Below, piece by piece: positions 1 to 7,700 of a stretch of 12,778 nucleotides of DNA. The DNA is taken from contig JAAEZW010000029.1 in assembly GCA_018222665.1 (NCBI GenBank), positions 1 through 12,778 on the forward strand, given 5' to 3'. The notes under the pieces are model-generated. The model was not told the DNA's origin. It saw nothing but the letters and a program-made list of their open reading frames with translations, and made no database searches. The translations under genes were made by a program, and so were the position numbers. This DNA is from Paracoccaceae bacterium. GTDB lineage: Bacteria; Pseudomonadota; Alphaproteobacteria; Rhodobacterales; Rhodobacteraceae. Position 1 is the stretch's first letter. Each line of letters starts with the position of its first letter.

Positions 1-1
1 G

Positions 2-55
2 CTCGTACCCGATCTTACCTTGTGGCTTCCAAGAGCATTTGGATACCAAGGATAA
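2..55 (+). CDS. C-terminal tail of an upstream gene, possibly a TRAP transporter large permease (partial)
   Basis: Only 17 codons are visible before a TAA at 53-55. They read LVPDLTLWLPRAFGYQG. The pattern of a hydrophobic stretch, then LWLPR and a short Gly-rich end, resembles the C-terminus of DctM-type TRAP large permeases, which often sit next to quinate/shikimate catabolic genes. The stop lies 5 bases before the ATG of the next gene, and the last codons carry that gene's ribosome binding site, which fits one operon. A second open frame (1-63) ends in a TGA that overlaps the next ATG by 4 bases, so the reading frame itself is uncertain. This is a weak call based on very little sequence. 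Confidence 0.3.
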   Translation, partial: LVPDLTLWLPRAFGYQG

Positions 56-59
56 TTTC

Positions 60-1943
60 ATGAAAACCTCGATCGCCACAGTTTCAATTTCGGGAAACCT
101 TAGGGAAAAACTCGAGGCAATTGCGGCAGCTGGGTATGATGGCATCGAAATTTTTGAACAAGATTTCATCGCTTATGATGGCTCGCCGCGCGACGTTGGG
201 AATATGGTTCGTGACTACGGCCTAGAAATTACTTTGTTTCAGCCATTTCGTGATTTCGAAGGTTTACCAGAGATTATGCGCTCTAAAGCCTTCAATCGTG
301 CAGAGCGTAAGTTTGATCTCATGCAGGAACTTGGTACCGATCTAGTGTTAATTTGTTCATCTTGTCATGCTTCTTCCTTGGGTGGAATTGATCGTGCGGC
401 TGCTGATTTCAATGCACTTGGGGAAATAGCGAAAGATCGAGGTATCCGAGTTGGCTATGAGGCTCTTGCCTGGGGAAAACACGTCAATGACCACCGGGAT
501 GCATGGGAAATTGTGCGCCGTGCAGATCACGCAAATGTTGGGTTGATTTTGGACAGCTTTCATACGCTTTCTCGTAAGATCGAACCTGCAACCATTCGAT
601 CAATTCCTGGTGATAAAATATTTTTCGTGCAGCTTGCTGATGCGCCTTTGATCGAAATGGATCTTCTGTATTGGTCTCGCCATTTCCGAAACATGCCGGG
701 AGAGGGTGATTTAAACGTCCAAGGTTTTATGCAAGCAGTTATGGCGACAGGTTACAGCGGTCCTGTAAGTCTAGAGATCTTCAATGACCAATTTAGAGGG
801 GGCTCTTCAAAGTTGGTTGCCGTAGATGGATATCGGTCATTAATTTCCTTGATGGATGATGTACGGCGCGCTGAACCAGAAATAAGTTTGGATTTACCTG
901 AATTCCCGCGGCGTAGCGAAACATCAGGCTTGTCTTTCGTCGAATTTGCATCTCGTGGTGAAGAAGCACAACGTTTAGGTAATTACCTGGAGAGCATGGG
1001 GTTTTCCAAAATTGGCAAACATAAAAACAAGGCCGCTGACCTCTATCAGCAAGGAGGTATTCGCATTGTCTTGAATCAAGAAACATCTGGCCATGCTGCA
1101 ACTCAATGGAATGCCCGTGGAACCACTGTGTGCGATATCGGGATTGAGGTCTCCTCGGCTAGGGATACCTTGGAGCGTGCTGCATACCTTGGCAATTCTT
1201 CATTTAAACAGCCGCAAGAAAAAGATGAGTTAGATATTCCAGCTGTTCGTGGATTATCCGGATCTGTAATACATTTTGTTGGCAACGAAAACGGGATGGA
1301 CCGCCTCTGGGAAACAGAGTTTTCCCAAACAGCTGATCAAAAGGGTTTTGGGCTTCGCAACATTGATCACCTTGCTCAAACCATGAGTTACGATGACATG
1401 CTAAGCTGGAGTCTTTTCTACACCTCTTTATTTGAAATGAAAAAATCACCGATGGTCGATGTTTTTGACCCAGACGGGTTGGTGCGCAGTCAAGTTGTTG
1501 AAACAGCCGATGGGTCTTTGCGGGTAACTCTCAATGGTGCAGATACGCATCGAACATTGGCCGGATCATTCTTGGCTGAATCTTTCGGAGCATCAGTACA
1601 ACATCTGGCGCTTGCTTGTAATGATATCTTCTCAACTCTGGAAAAGATGATTGAACATGGGTTTGAAACCTTACCAATGCCATCAAATTACTATGACGAT
1701 CTGGGTGCCAGGTTTGATCTGCCTGCCGGCCTTTTGGAAAAAATGAAACGGGCTAATGTTCTCTACGATCAGGACGATGGCGGTACATTTTTCCAGTGTT
1801 ATTCAAAAGAGTTCACTGGTGGTTTGTTCTTTGAAATTGTGCAACGTGTCGGCAACTATCAAGGATACGGTGCGCCTAACGCACCGTTTCGAATTGCAGC
1901 GCAAAAGCGCATTAAATCGATAAAAGGTATGCCAAAACTCTGA
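60..1943 (+). CDS. quiC: Bifunctional 3-dehydroshikimate dehydratase / 4-hydroxyphenylpyruvate dioxygenase-like fusion (QuiC1 type)
   Basis: This 627-residue cytoplasmic enzyme probably converts 3-dehydroshikimate to protocatechuate. Residues 1 to about 265 form a xylose-isomerase-like TIM barrel. A four-residue metal set is visible: E134 (GYEAL), D165 (LDSFH), Q191 (VQLADAP) and E239 (SLEIFND). These positions match the ligand set I recall for Pseudomonas QuiC1. Residues from about 290 to the end form two VOC modules like HPPD and keep the HPPD iron triad H437 (NIDHLA), H515 (VQHLAL) and E592 (FFEIVQR). The length equals that of the QuiC1 family. The ATG at 60 is chosen because AAGGA at 48-52 lies at proper distance; a TTG at 39 has no such site. 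It is the first visible gene of a four-gene operon, 22 bases before the next. The domain call is secure; the exact substrate is inferred. Confidence 0.87.
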   Translation: MKTSIATVSISGNLREKLEAIAAAGYDGIEIFEQDFIAYDGSPRDVGNMVRDYGLEITLFQPFRDFEGLPEIMRSKAFNRAERKFDLMQELGTDLVLICSSCHASSLGGIDRAAADFNALGEIAKDRGIRVGYEALAWGKHVNDHRDAWEIVRRADHANVGLILDSFHTLSRKIEPATIRSIPGDKIFFVQLADAPLIEMDLLYWSRHFRNMPGEGDLNVQGFMQAVMATGYSGPVSLEIFNDQFRGGSSKLVAVDGYRSLISLMDDVRRAEPEISLDLPEFPRRSETSGLSFVEFASRGEEAQRLGNYLESMGFSKIGKHKNKAADLYQQGGIRIVLNQETSGHAATQWNARGTTVCDIGIEVSSARDTLERAAYLGNSSFKQPQEKDELDIPAVRGLSGSVIHFVGNENGMDRLWETEFSQTADQKGFGLRNIDHLAQTMSYDDMLSWSLFYTSLFEMKKSPMVDVFDPDGLVRSQVVETADGSLRVTLNGADTHRTLAGSFLAESFGASVQHLALACNDIFSTLEKMIEHGFETLPMPSNYYDDLGARFDLPAGLLEKMKRANVLYDQDDGGTFFQCYSKEFTGGLFFEIVQRVGNYQGYGAPNAPFRIAAQKRIKSIKGMPKL

Positions 1944-1965
1944 GTAGTTAGAAAGATTTATTAAA

Positions 1966-3147
1966 TTGGAAAAGACGTACTCCATTCGAAAGCATCAGGA
2001 ACCGTTCCGCGTTGGATTGATTGGGACAGGCAAGATTAGCGACATATATCTGCAAAACTGTGCCAAGTGGTCAGGGCTGTCCGTTTACGTGTGTGGCAGC
2101 TTGAATCTGTCTGAAAGCGAAGAGAAGGCCGCAAAATATGGTGTACCAAGCGTTGCCCACCCTGATGATATAATTTCTGATCCAAACCTTGATTGCATCC
2201 TGAATCTAACGATCCCTGCTGTGCATGCGGAAGTAAGCATGCGAGCATTGCGCGGGGGGAAACATGTATATTCTGAAAAACCTTTTGCGACAAATCGTGA
2301 AGATGGGGCTGCAATCCTTAATTTGGCTCAAAAATCTGGGTTACTGGTTGGTAATGCACCTGACACATTTTTGGGCGCGCGCTGGCAAACCGTGCGTCGC
2401 TTGTTAGACGAAGGTTTGATTGGTGATGTGACGGGATGCATGGCCTTCGTTGGGACGCACGGAGTCGAGCGTCATCATCCCAACCCAGATTTCTATTATC
2501 AAGCCGGTGGTGGTCCCTTATTGGATTTGGGTCCTTATTATTTGACGGCAATGGTGTTCCTCATGGGACCTATTCGTCGTGTTAGTGGTATGGCGCGTAA
2601 AACATTTGATCGGCGTCAAATCGAAAACGGTCCTCGCAACGGGGAATGGATGACTGTCGATGTCGATACACATTCGATGTCAATGCTTGAATTCGAAAGC
2701 GGTGCAATTGGATCGATGACGATCAGCTTTGATATTTGGGATAGTGAAACGCCTCGGTTTGAGATTTATGGAACCGAGGGAACAATTTGCATTCCCGATC
2801 CTGATCCTGTGCATGGGGCAAACGATTTTCACGGGCCTGTATGGTATCGGACACGAAAAGAGAGTCGGTGGGAATTACAACCGCGTCCGACGGATCGGCC
2901 AACGGAGTGGTGCATTGCTGAAAATAGGCATGGATTCAACGAAAACAGTCGTGGTTTGGGATTATTAGACCTTTCCTTTGCCGTGAAAGAGGGTCGCTGC
3001 CCGAGGGCCAGTGGTGATTTGGCCCAACATGTTTTGGACGTTATGTTGGGTATATTAGAGTCCCCTGACAGAGGCGGCTATGTAGATATCCAAAGCCGCT
3101 GCGACCGACCCAATCCGTTGCCCGAAAATTTTGCAGAGGATCTGTGA
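1966..3147 (+). CDS. Gfo/Idh/MocA family NAD(P)-dependent oxidoreductase
   Basis: This 393-residue protein has the fold of sugar and cyclitol dehydrogenases such as IolG. The Rossmann motif GLIGTGKIS is at residues 17-25, the catalytic EKP triplet at 104-106 (SEKPFATN), and the C-terminal-domain motif GGGPLLDLGPYY at 181-192. Tyr stands where many members have the catalytic His after DxG, which is usual for the GGGPLxDLGPYYL subgroup. The start must be TTG at 1966: an in-frame TAG is at 1945-1947 and the first in-frame ATG falls after the nucleotide-binding domain. The ribosome binding site is weak. The stop overlaps the next ATG by one base (TGATG), so translation is probably coupled. Its place beside quiC suggests oxidation of a ring hydroxyl in the same pathway. 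The substrate cannot be read from sequence. Confidence 0.85.
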   Translation: MEKTYSIRKHQEPFRVGLIGTGKISDIYLQNCAKWSGLSVYVCGSLNLSESEEKAAKYGVPSVAHPDDIISDPNLDCILNLTIPAVHAEVSMRALRGGKHVYSEKPFATNREDGAAILNLAQKSGLLVGNAPDTFLGARWQTVRRLLDEGLIGDVTGCMAFVGTHGVERHHPNPDFYYQAGGGPLLDLGPYYLTAMVFLMGPIRRVSGMARKTFDRRQIENGPRNGEWMTVDVDTHSMSMLEFESGAIGSMTISFDIWDSETPRFEIYGTEGTICIPDPDPVHGANDFHGPVWYRTRKESRWELQPRPTDRPTEWCIAENRHGFNENSRGLGLLDLSFAVKEGRCPRASGDLAQHVLDVMLGILESPDRGGYVDIQSRCDRPNPLPENFAEDL

Positions 3148-3806
3148 TGAGCATTACCAATCTGGACATTTCTGAACCATTTTTCACAACTAATGTGTTT
3201 CAAGAAGAGCAAAGATTTACAGTCATCGGAAAGAGTATCTTACTGAATCTGTCTGAGCACCCAATTCATATACGGGATCAAAAGATCGGGCACTTACAGT
3301 CCGTGATTGTTTCGGATGTTGAACTCATCGGTTTGGAACACGCGGTGCTGATCGAACGATTTGCGGATTATTCTGATGAAAATGAATTGCTGGAACGCGT
3401 TCGCGCAACTTGGCCATCTGCTTATGAGGTGCGCGGCGAAGAACGCTTGCGTGGCATTGGCCACTATATGTCGCCCAAGGTCTGGTTAGGGCAATTTGGG
3501 TTTACGATGTATCATTCTGCAACCGTGCCCCTGAATGTTGGATTGCACCGTGAGCATGCGTTTTGTCCTGTTCCTGGATTTCGCGAAGTACATACACAAA
3601 TCATCGGGTTCGGAAAAATGCAGCAGTGTCGCGAACGCGATGTAAGTACGCTTTATTTAGAAGAGCCAATGGCCCCTGGAACGACACACCGCCCCATGTA
3701 TGATGCAGATGGAAATTACCCATGGCATCAATTTGAAACCATTACACCTTCGATTTTCATGGCTGTAGAAATGTTGCCAGCAGGTGCCACACCCCCAACC
3801 CTTTAA
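3147..3806 (+). CDS. Cupin-like protein of unknown function
   Basis: I do not recognise this 219-residue family by name. The ATG at 3147 shares one base with the preceding stop; an in-frame GTG one codon upstream is less likely. There is no signal peptide or membrane segment. The C-terminal half is rich in potential metal ligands: H134 and H137 (LHREH), E147 and H149 (FREVHTQ), E172 (YLEEPM), H181 (MAPGTTHRP) and H194 (YPWHQF). The stretch around 170-181 looks like the second cupin motif (PG followed by His), and 134-149 could supply the first. A metal-dependent isomerase, lyase or sugar-acid binding role would fit its place between two Gfo/Idh/MocA dehydrogenases. That role is inferred from context only. 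Confidence 0.7.
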   Translation: MSITNLDISEPFFTTNVFQEEQRFTVIGKSILLNLSEHPIHIRDQKIGHLQSVIVSDVELIGLEHAVLIERFADYSDENELLERVRATWPSAYEVRGEERLRGIGHYMSPKVWLGQFGFTMYHSATVPLNVGLHREHAFCPVPGFREVHTQIIGFGKMQQCRERDVSTLYLEEPMAPGTTHRPMYDADGNYPWHQFETITPSIFMAVEMLPAGATPPTL

Positions 3807-3823
3807 TATGATCCGAGACATCA

Positions 3824-5002
3824 ATGATTTTACGTGACCCAATTGATATAAATGGCCCGTTCCCAAGGCAATCTCGTCGTCTGCGACTGGGTGTTGTTGG
3901 CGGTGGACGCATTGCACAAACACAAGCGATGGCAGCGCGGCTCACAGACCGCTGGGATGTGGTTGCAGGGGCCTTATCCTCGGATCCTGAGCGAACATTT
4001 GAACGGGCAGCGGATTGGCACATTGACCCAGATCGGGCGTATTCTTCGTTCCAGCAGATGGCCGAGAAGGAAGAACAACGTGATGATGGGATTGACGCCG
4101 TCATGATAACAACCCCAAATAACATGCATTATCCAGCTGCAAAAACATTCTTGGACGCTGGAATTGATGTGATTTGCGACAAACCACTGACGAATAAGGT
4201 CGAAGAGGCATCGCTGCTTGGGGATGCGGTGGGCGAAAGTGGTCAGGTTTTCGCCGTATGCTATACAATGTCGTGCTATCCGATGATCCGACAGGCTCAG
4301 GAAATCGTCGCATCAGGCGTTTTGGGGCGGATCAATCAAATTCACGTTGAATTTATGCAGGACTGGATGACGCCGCCAGATGCAGGGGACGCGTCACACG
4401 TCAAGTGGCGCTTGGATCCAGCGGTGTCTGGTCCTACATCTTGTGTTGGGGATATTGGCACACACGCAGCACATTTGGCACAGTTTGTCAGTGGTTTAAC
4501 CTTGCGCAGCGTGCGTGCAGATTTTCATGTATGTGGTTTACCAAAACCATTAGAAGACACCGTTTTCATGATGACAGAATATGAAGGCGGCGTACCAGGG
4601 ACATTGCTGGCGACACGGCAGGCCCCTGGAAATCGTGGCGGTTTACGCTTGCGTATTTTTGGCAGCCTGGGTGGGTTAGAATGGGATATGGAGCATGCAG
4701 AACAGTTATACCTGAATGTATTTGGTGAACCTGATCAAACCCTAAGCCGAGGTCATGGACACGGCATTTCCACACAAACTGAGCGATTTGTGCGCACGGG
4801 ACGTGGTTTCCCAGAAGGACTGATCGAGGCCTGGGCAAATCTATATACCGAATTTGCTGTTGCTGTTGCAGCGCGGCGCGATCAAATCGAATTACCCGAT
4901 GCATACTTACGCTATCCAAACATTGATGAGGGCATTGACGGTGTTCGATTCATCGATGCCTGCGTTCGATCAAATATATCTAAAAATTGGGTAAACCTAT
5001 AA
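3824..5002 (+). CDS. Gfo/Idh/MocA family NAD(P)-dependent oxidoreductase (second copy)
   Basis: This 392-residue dehydrogenase is clearly distinct from the one at 1966-3147. The Rossmann motif GVVGGGRIAQ is at 23-32. The catalytic triplet is DKP (119-121) instead of EKP. The C-terminal motif CVGDIGTHAAHL (207-218) includes D210 and the usual catalytic His H214. TTPNNMHYP near 96-104 is the typical strand-loop before the second part of the nucleotide site. The start is ATG at 3824, 17 bases after the previous stop; the ribosome binding site is weak. It ends the operon, and a long repeated non-coding element begins 4 bases after its stop. Two non-identical dehydrogenases around one unknown protein suggest sequential oxidation and reduction at different ring positions, as in some cyclitol and 3-keto-sugar pathways. 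Substrate unknown. Confidence 0.85.
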   Translation: MILRDPIDINGPFPRQSRRLRLGVVGGGRIAQTQAMAARLTDRWDVVAGALSSDPERTFERAADWHIDPDRAYSSFQQMAEKEEQRDDGIDAVMITTPNNMHYPAAKTFLDAGIDVICDKPLTNKVEEASLLGDAVGESGQVFAVCYTMSCYPMIRQAQEIVASGVLGRINQIHVEFMQDWMTPPDAGDASHVKWRLDPAVSGPTSCVGDIGTHAAHLAQFVSGLTLRSVRADFHVCGLPKPLEDTVFMMTEYEGGVPGTLLATRQAPGNRGGLRLRIFGSLGGLEWDMEHAEQLYLNVFGEPDQTLSRGHGHGISTQTERFVRTGRGFPEGLIEAWANLYTEFAVAVAARRDQIELPDAYLRYPNIDEGIDGVRFIDACVRSNISKNWVNL

Positions 5003-5201
5003 TTCAAGGACCGCTTTCAGGACCACTTCCATATTTTTGTCGTCTTCTAACCATCTATAATTAAATGATAATTTAGAAAAGTATGGTTGTGCCCCCGGGC
5101 ACCACTTTTAAAAACAATATCAATGACTTAATTTTCGCACACTTACGCTAAGCGTGTGAGATTCAAAAACACACCAAAAACAGTTTTGCGTTTGTTTGCG
5201 G

Positions 5202-5225
5202 GGTGAGGTTTCGGGGTCCCACACT
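5202..5225 (+). other. Imperfect stem-loop in repeat copy A
   Basis: The arms GGTGAGG (5202-5208) and CCACACT (5219-5225) pair with one A.A mismatch and one G.U wobble around a 10-base loop. In copy B the equivalent arms differ in sequence, but two U-A pairs there correspond to two G-C pairs here. This is what selection on an RNA stem would leave. With only two copies this is suggestive and no more. Confidence 0.4.
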
Positions 5226-5254
5226 GTGTCGACAACCTAGTGGAAGAACACAGT
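5222..5254 (+). other. Conserved inverted repeat in copy A
   Basis: ACTGTGT (5223-5229) and ACACAGT (5248-5254) are perfectly complementary and separated by 18 bases that include CAACCTAGTG. Both arms are unchanged in copy B. The left arm overlaps the 3' arm of the preceding stem-loop, so the two structures cannot form together. Confidence 0.5.
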
Positions 5255-5322
5255 TCTTATTATGCGCCACTACTTGTTCAGTCGGTTGCATGATGGTCAG
5301 ATTATACAAACTGTATATGATT

Positions 5323-6213
5323 TCATTGCTGGTATTGCCGTAAACTTTCGTGAAACAACTGCATGAATTCAAGAGAAATCATGGATGGCCTTTTCAAAGT
5401 AGGTCTTAATAGTGCAAGTCGATGTGGGATCTTCGGTCTGAATGGACGGAACTCCAGTCCCGTGTTTACATATTTTGAGGCGTCAAGTTCACTTAATATC
5501 GATACCCCAAGTCCATTGCTCACAAGCTCACACGCCGCAGTAAATTGACGAACTTCGATACTTGATTTGAATTCAATTTGTGCACGTTGAAATGCTTGGG
5601 AAACACTTTGAAAGAAAACACTATCCCTTCGCGAATGAATAAGTTTCTCATTAATTAAATCGGTTGGAGTTATTTCTTTTAGTTGCCCCAGAGCATGGCC
5701 TTGCGGAAAAACACAGACCGTTCTGATGTCAATTTCAGTACGTTCAACTGATGGATGCCCAGAAAAACCATCAGTTATACCTATATCGTATTGCTCACCT
5801 GCCATCCACTCTAAGATCCTTTCGGGACGATCGGGTTCGATCGTCATTGTAACTTCTGGTCTATTTTTCAAAAAAGTTGCTACGACTTTAGGAAGATGAC
5901 TCGTAGCAAAACCTGGCAGACAAGCGATTTTGAGATGTCCAGCCTTACGATCATTGATTTCGGCACTTGTGTTTTGAATGTTTCCCATAAGTTCCAAAAC
6001 GCGCTCAATATCGGGATACAGGAGTTGAATTTCTTGGCTTGGTGTTAACTGTCCATCGCGTTTGTTGAATAAATTGAATTCAAAATTTTTTGATAAATCT
6101 GCAATTAGCCGGCTCATGGCAGGTTGACTAATTCCCAATGTTTTTGCTGCTCCAGAGATTGAACCAGTCGTGATCACGGCGCTTAGCGCTTCTAATTGTC
6201 TTAGTCTTAACAT
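5323..6213 (-). CDS. LysR-type transcriptional regulator
   Basis: This 296-residue regulator has the normal LysR length. The N-terminal winged helix-turn-helix covers about residues 4-62, with recognition region GSISGAAKTLGISQPAMSRL (17-36). The C-terminal periplasmic-binding-like effector domain follows, ending in FMQLFHESLRQYQQ. The ATG at 6213 is preferred over an upstream in-frame TTG at 6243, because family members begin right at the LRLRQLEAL helix. The sequence resembles the OccR/NocR branch that controls transport operons, but I cannot name its ligand. It is divergent from ugpB and separated from it by 166 bases, the classical layout for a LysR protein that activates the neighbouring operon and represses itself. 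Its 3' end faces repeat copy A. One line counted inside it (5941-6000) is 38 % G+C. Confidence 0.92.
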   Translation of the reverse strand: MLRLRQLEALSAVITTGSISGAAKTLGISQPAMSRLIADLSKNFEFNLFNKRDGQLTPSQEIQLLYPDIERVLELMGNIQNTSAEINDRKAGHLKIACLPGFATSHLPKVVATFLKNRPEVTMTIEPDRPERILEWMAGEQYDIGITDGFSGHPSVERTEIDIRTVCVFPQGHALGQLKEITPTDLINEKLIHSRRDSVFFQSVSQAFQRAQIEFKSSIEVRQFTAACELVSNGLGVSILSELDASKYVNTGLEFRPFRPKIPHRLALLRPTLKRPSMISLEFMQLFHESLRQYQQ

Positions 6214-6265
6214 TTTTAGGTTCTTCTTTTTTGTTCTGATCAAAATATAACATTGTATTATATTA

Positions 6266-6295
6266 TTGATATAAAAATTTATCTTGAATTATAAA
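6266..6295 (+). promoter_or_regulatory. Candidate sigma70-type promoter for the ugp operon
   Basis: TTGATA (6266-6271) and TATAAA (6290-6295) are spaced by 18 bases in the lysR-ugpB gap. They would give a leader of roughly 75 bases before ugpB. The region is very AT-rich, so matches by chance are likely. On the other strand ATTATA (6257-6262) reads TATAAT and could be the -10 of lysR. Confidence 0.35.
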
Positions 6296-6296
6296 T
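6277..6296. promoter_or_regulatory. Candidate LysR operator (T-N11-A palindrome)
   Basis: ATTTAT (6277-6282) and ATAAAT (6291-6296) form a perfect inverted repeat around 8 bases and contain a T-N11-A core (T6279 to A6291). This is the general LysR box form. It overlaps the candidate -10 of ugp and lies upstream of the lysR start. The AT-rich context lowers confidence. Confidence 0.3.
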
Positions 6297-6369
6297 TAAC
6301 CCTCGTAATCTTTGGTCACTCGAAGACTTCAAACTTTAACTGATAGTTCGATAAGCATCAAAAGATGCA

Positions 6370-6375
6370 GGGAGG
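6370..6375 (+). promoter_or_regulatory. ugpB: Shine-Dalgarno site that fixes the ugpB start
   Basis: GGGAGG is followed by AAAA and ATG at 6380. It lies inside the longer open frame that begins with ATG at 6365, so the upstream ATG is rejected and the protein starts at MNKNILG. Confidence 0.75.
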
Positions 6376-6379
6376 AAAA

Positions 6380-7690
6380 ATGAATAAAAACATATTAGGC
6401 GTACTTGCAGCGTCGACGTGTCTTTCGCCTCTGATGGCAATGGCACAGACAGAAGTACATTTTTGGCATGCGTTTACCGGCAGGCTTGGAGAATTAGTTG
6501 CTGCTCAGGTTGATGAATTCAACGCAAGTCAAAATGATTATAAGGTAGTCCAAACCCATAAAGGTAACTACTCTGAAACCTTGAACGCTGGTATTGCAGC
6601 ATTCCGAGCTAAAGAGCAGCCTCATATTTTGATGGTGTTTGAAGTTGGTACAGCTACCATGATGGCGGCAAAAGGTGCGATAAAACCAGTCTACGAAGTA
6701 ATGGCTGAAAGTGGTGCAACCTTTGATCCAGATGCATACATAGGTTCGGTTAAGGGTTATTACACTTCAACTGATGGCGAAATGCTGTCTCTTCCATTCA
6801 ACTCTTCCACGCCGGTACTTTGGGTAAATCGTGACGCGATGTCTGCGGCTGGGGTAAACCCAGATACTGATATGTCGACTTGGGAGCAAGTAGGTGACGT
6901 GCTAGATCAATTGAAAGCTGGTGGCGAAGATTGCCCTCTGGTCACAGCTTGGCAAAGTTGGATTCACTTGGAAAATTTCTCCGCTTATCATAATGTACCA
7001 TTCGCATCGAAGGACAATGGTTTTGCTGGACTTGATACTGAACTTATGCTGAATGGTCCTGCACAAGTTGCTCATTTGTCTGCGATGGGAAATTGGGCAA
7101 AAGATGGGAAATTCATCTACACTGGTCGTCGAAATGAAGGTGGAGCAAACTTCCGTTCTGGTGAGTGTGCATTATTTACAGAGAGCTCAGCAGGCTATGC
7201 CGGCATTAGTCGTGAAGCCGAGTTCGATTTTGAAGTTAGGCCACTTCCATATTGGAAAGCCGTTGCTTCTGAACCACAGAATACAATCATCGGCGGTGCA
7301 TCCCTTTGGGTAATGCAAGGACACGAGAGTGATGAATATAAAGGTGTTGGAGAGTTTTTATCTTTCCTTTCAACTTCAGATGTACAGGCAGCCTGGCACC
7401 AAAATACAGGATATTTGCCTATTACCGCTGAAGCTGGTGAAGCGACGCGTGCATCCGGTTTCTACGAAAAAAATCCTGGAACGGATATCGCTGTAATTCA
7501 GATGACAGCTAAGCAGCCAACGGCTAACTCGAAGGGCCTAAGATTAGGTTCTTTTGATCAGATCCGTGGGATCATTGATGAAGAGTTAGAGGCTATTTGG
7601 TCAGGTGATAAATCTGCTCAAGAGGCTATGGATAGTGCAAAAGAACGAGGTGATAAATTACTACGTCGCTTCGAATCTGCTAATAAATAA
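6380..7690 (+). CDS. ugpB: sn-Glycerol-3-phosphate ABC transporter, periplasmic binding protein UgpB
   Basis: This 436-residue extracytoplasmic protein (E. coli UgpB is about the same length) binds sn-glycerol 3-phosphate and glycerophosphodiesters in the periplasm. A Sec signal peptide with a short basic start and hydrophobic core ends at LMAMA, with likely cleavage after residue 22 before QTEVHFWHAF. UgpB hallmarks follow in order: HKGNYSETLNAGIAAF, VFEVGTATMM, LPFNSSTPVLW, ASKDNGF, IIGGASLWVMQG, TGYLPIT, GFYEKNPG, KGLRLGS and DEELEAIW. These match the E. coli protein closely and separate it from generic sugar-binding proteins. It is the first gene of the operon, with a good ribosome binding site. 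A strong hairpin follows the stop, which fits the high expression expected for a binding protein. Confidence 0.93.
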   Translation: MNKNILGVLAASTCLSPLMAMAQTEVHFWHAFTGRLGELVAAQVDEFNASQNDYKVVQTHKGNYSETLNAGIAAFRAKEQPHILMVFEVGTATMMAAKGAIKPVYEVMAESGATFDPDAYIGSVKGYYTSTDGEMLSLPFNSSTPVLWVNRDAMSAAGVNPDTDMSTWEQVGDVLDQLKAGGEDCPLVTAWQSWIHLENFSAYHNVPFASKDNGFAGLDTELMLNGPAQVAHLSAMGNWAKDGKFIYTGRRNEGGANFRSGECALFTESSAGYAGISREAEFDFEVRPLPYWKAVASEPQNTIIGGASLWVMQGHESDEYKGVGEFLSFLSTSDVQAAWHQNTGYLPITAEAGEATRASGFYEKNPGTDIAVIQMTAKQPTANSKGLRLGSFDQIRGIIDEELEAIWSGDKSAQEAMDSAKERGDKLLRRFESANK

Positions 7691-7700
7691 AGCTAACCAG

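Larger units (their letters stand above)
5007..5254 (+). repeat. Direct repeat copy A (~248 bp), non-coding, flanks the ugp module
   Basis: This element recurs at 11522-11770 in the same orientation. Positions 5007-5175 align without gaps to 11522-11690 with 14 mismatches in 169. Positions 5176-5220 are diverged. Positions 5221-5254 match 11737-11770 with 2 mismatches in 34. It starts 4 bases after the stop of the second Gfo/Idh/MocA gene and ends about 70 bases from the 3' end of the lysR gene, so it fills most of this 320-base gap. No ORF spans it, and there are no transposase fragments or terminal inverted repeats. It contains the inverted repeat AACCAT (5049-5054)/ATGGTT (5083-5088), a GC-rich palindromic block at 5089-5102, and the stem-loops listed separately. 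It could be an intergenic repeat family, an island-boundary scar or a structured RNA. Confidence 0.9.

Noticed and set aside
5089..5105. GC-rich palindrome plus T-run as a rho-independent terminator for the upstream operon
   Set aside because: The stem has only a 2-base loop, the run of T is short, and copy B loses some of the pairs without compensation.
5007..5254. Repeat as an insertion sequence or MITE
   Set aside because: No terminal inverted repeats, target-site duplication or transposase fragment could be found at its ends in either copy.
5163..5372. Open frame of 69 codons on the - strand overlapping repeat copy A
   Set aside because: It overlaps the end of lysR in another frame, is not kept in copy B and has no ribosome binding site.
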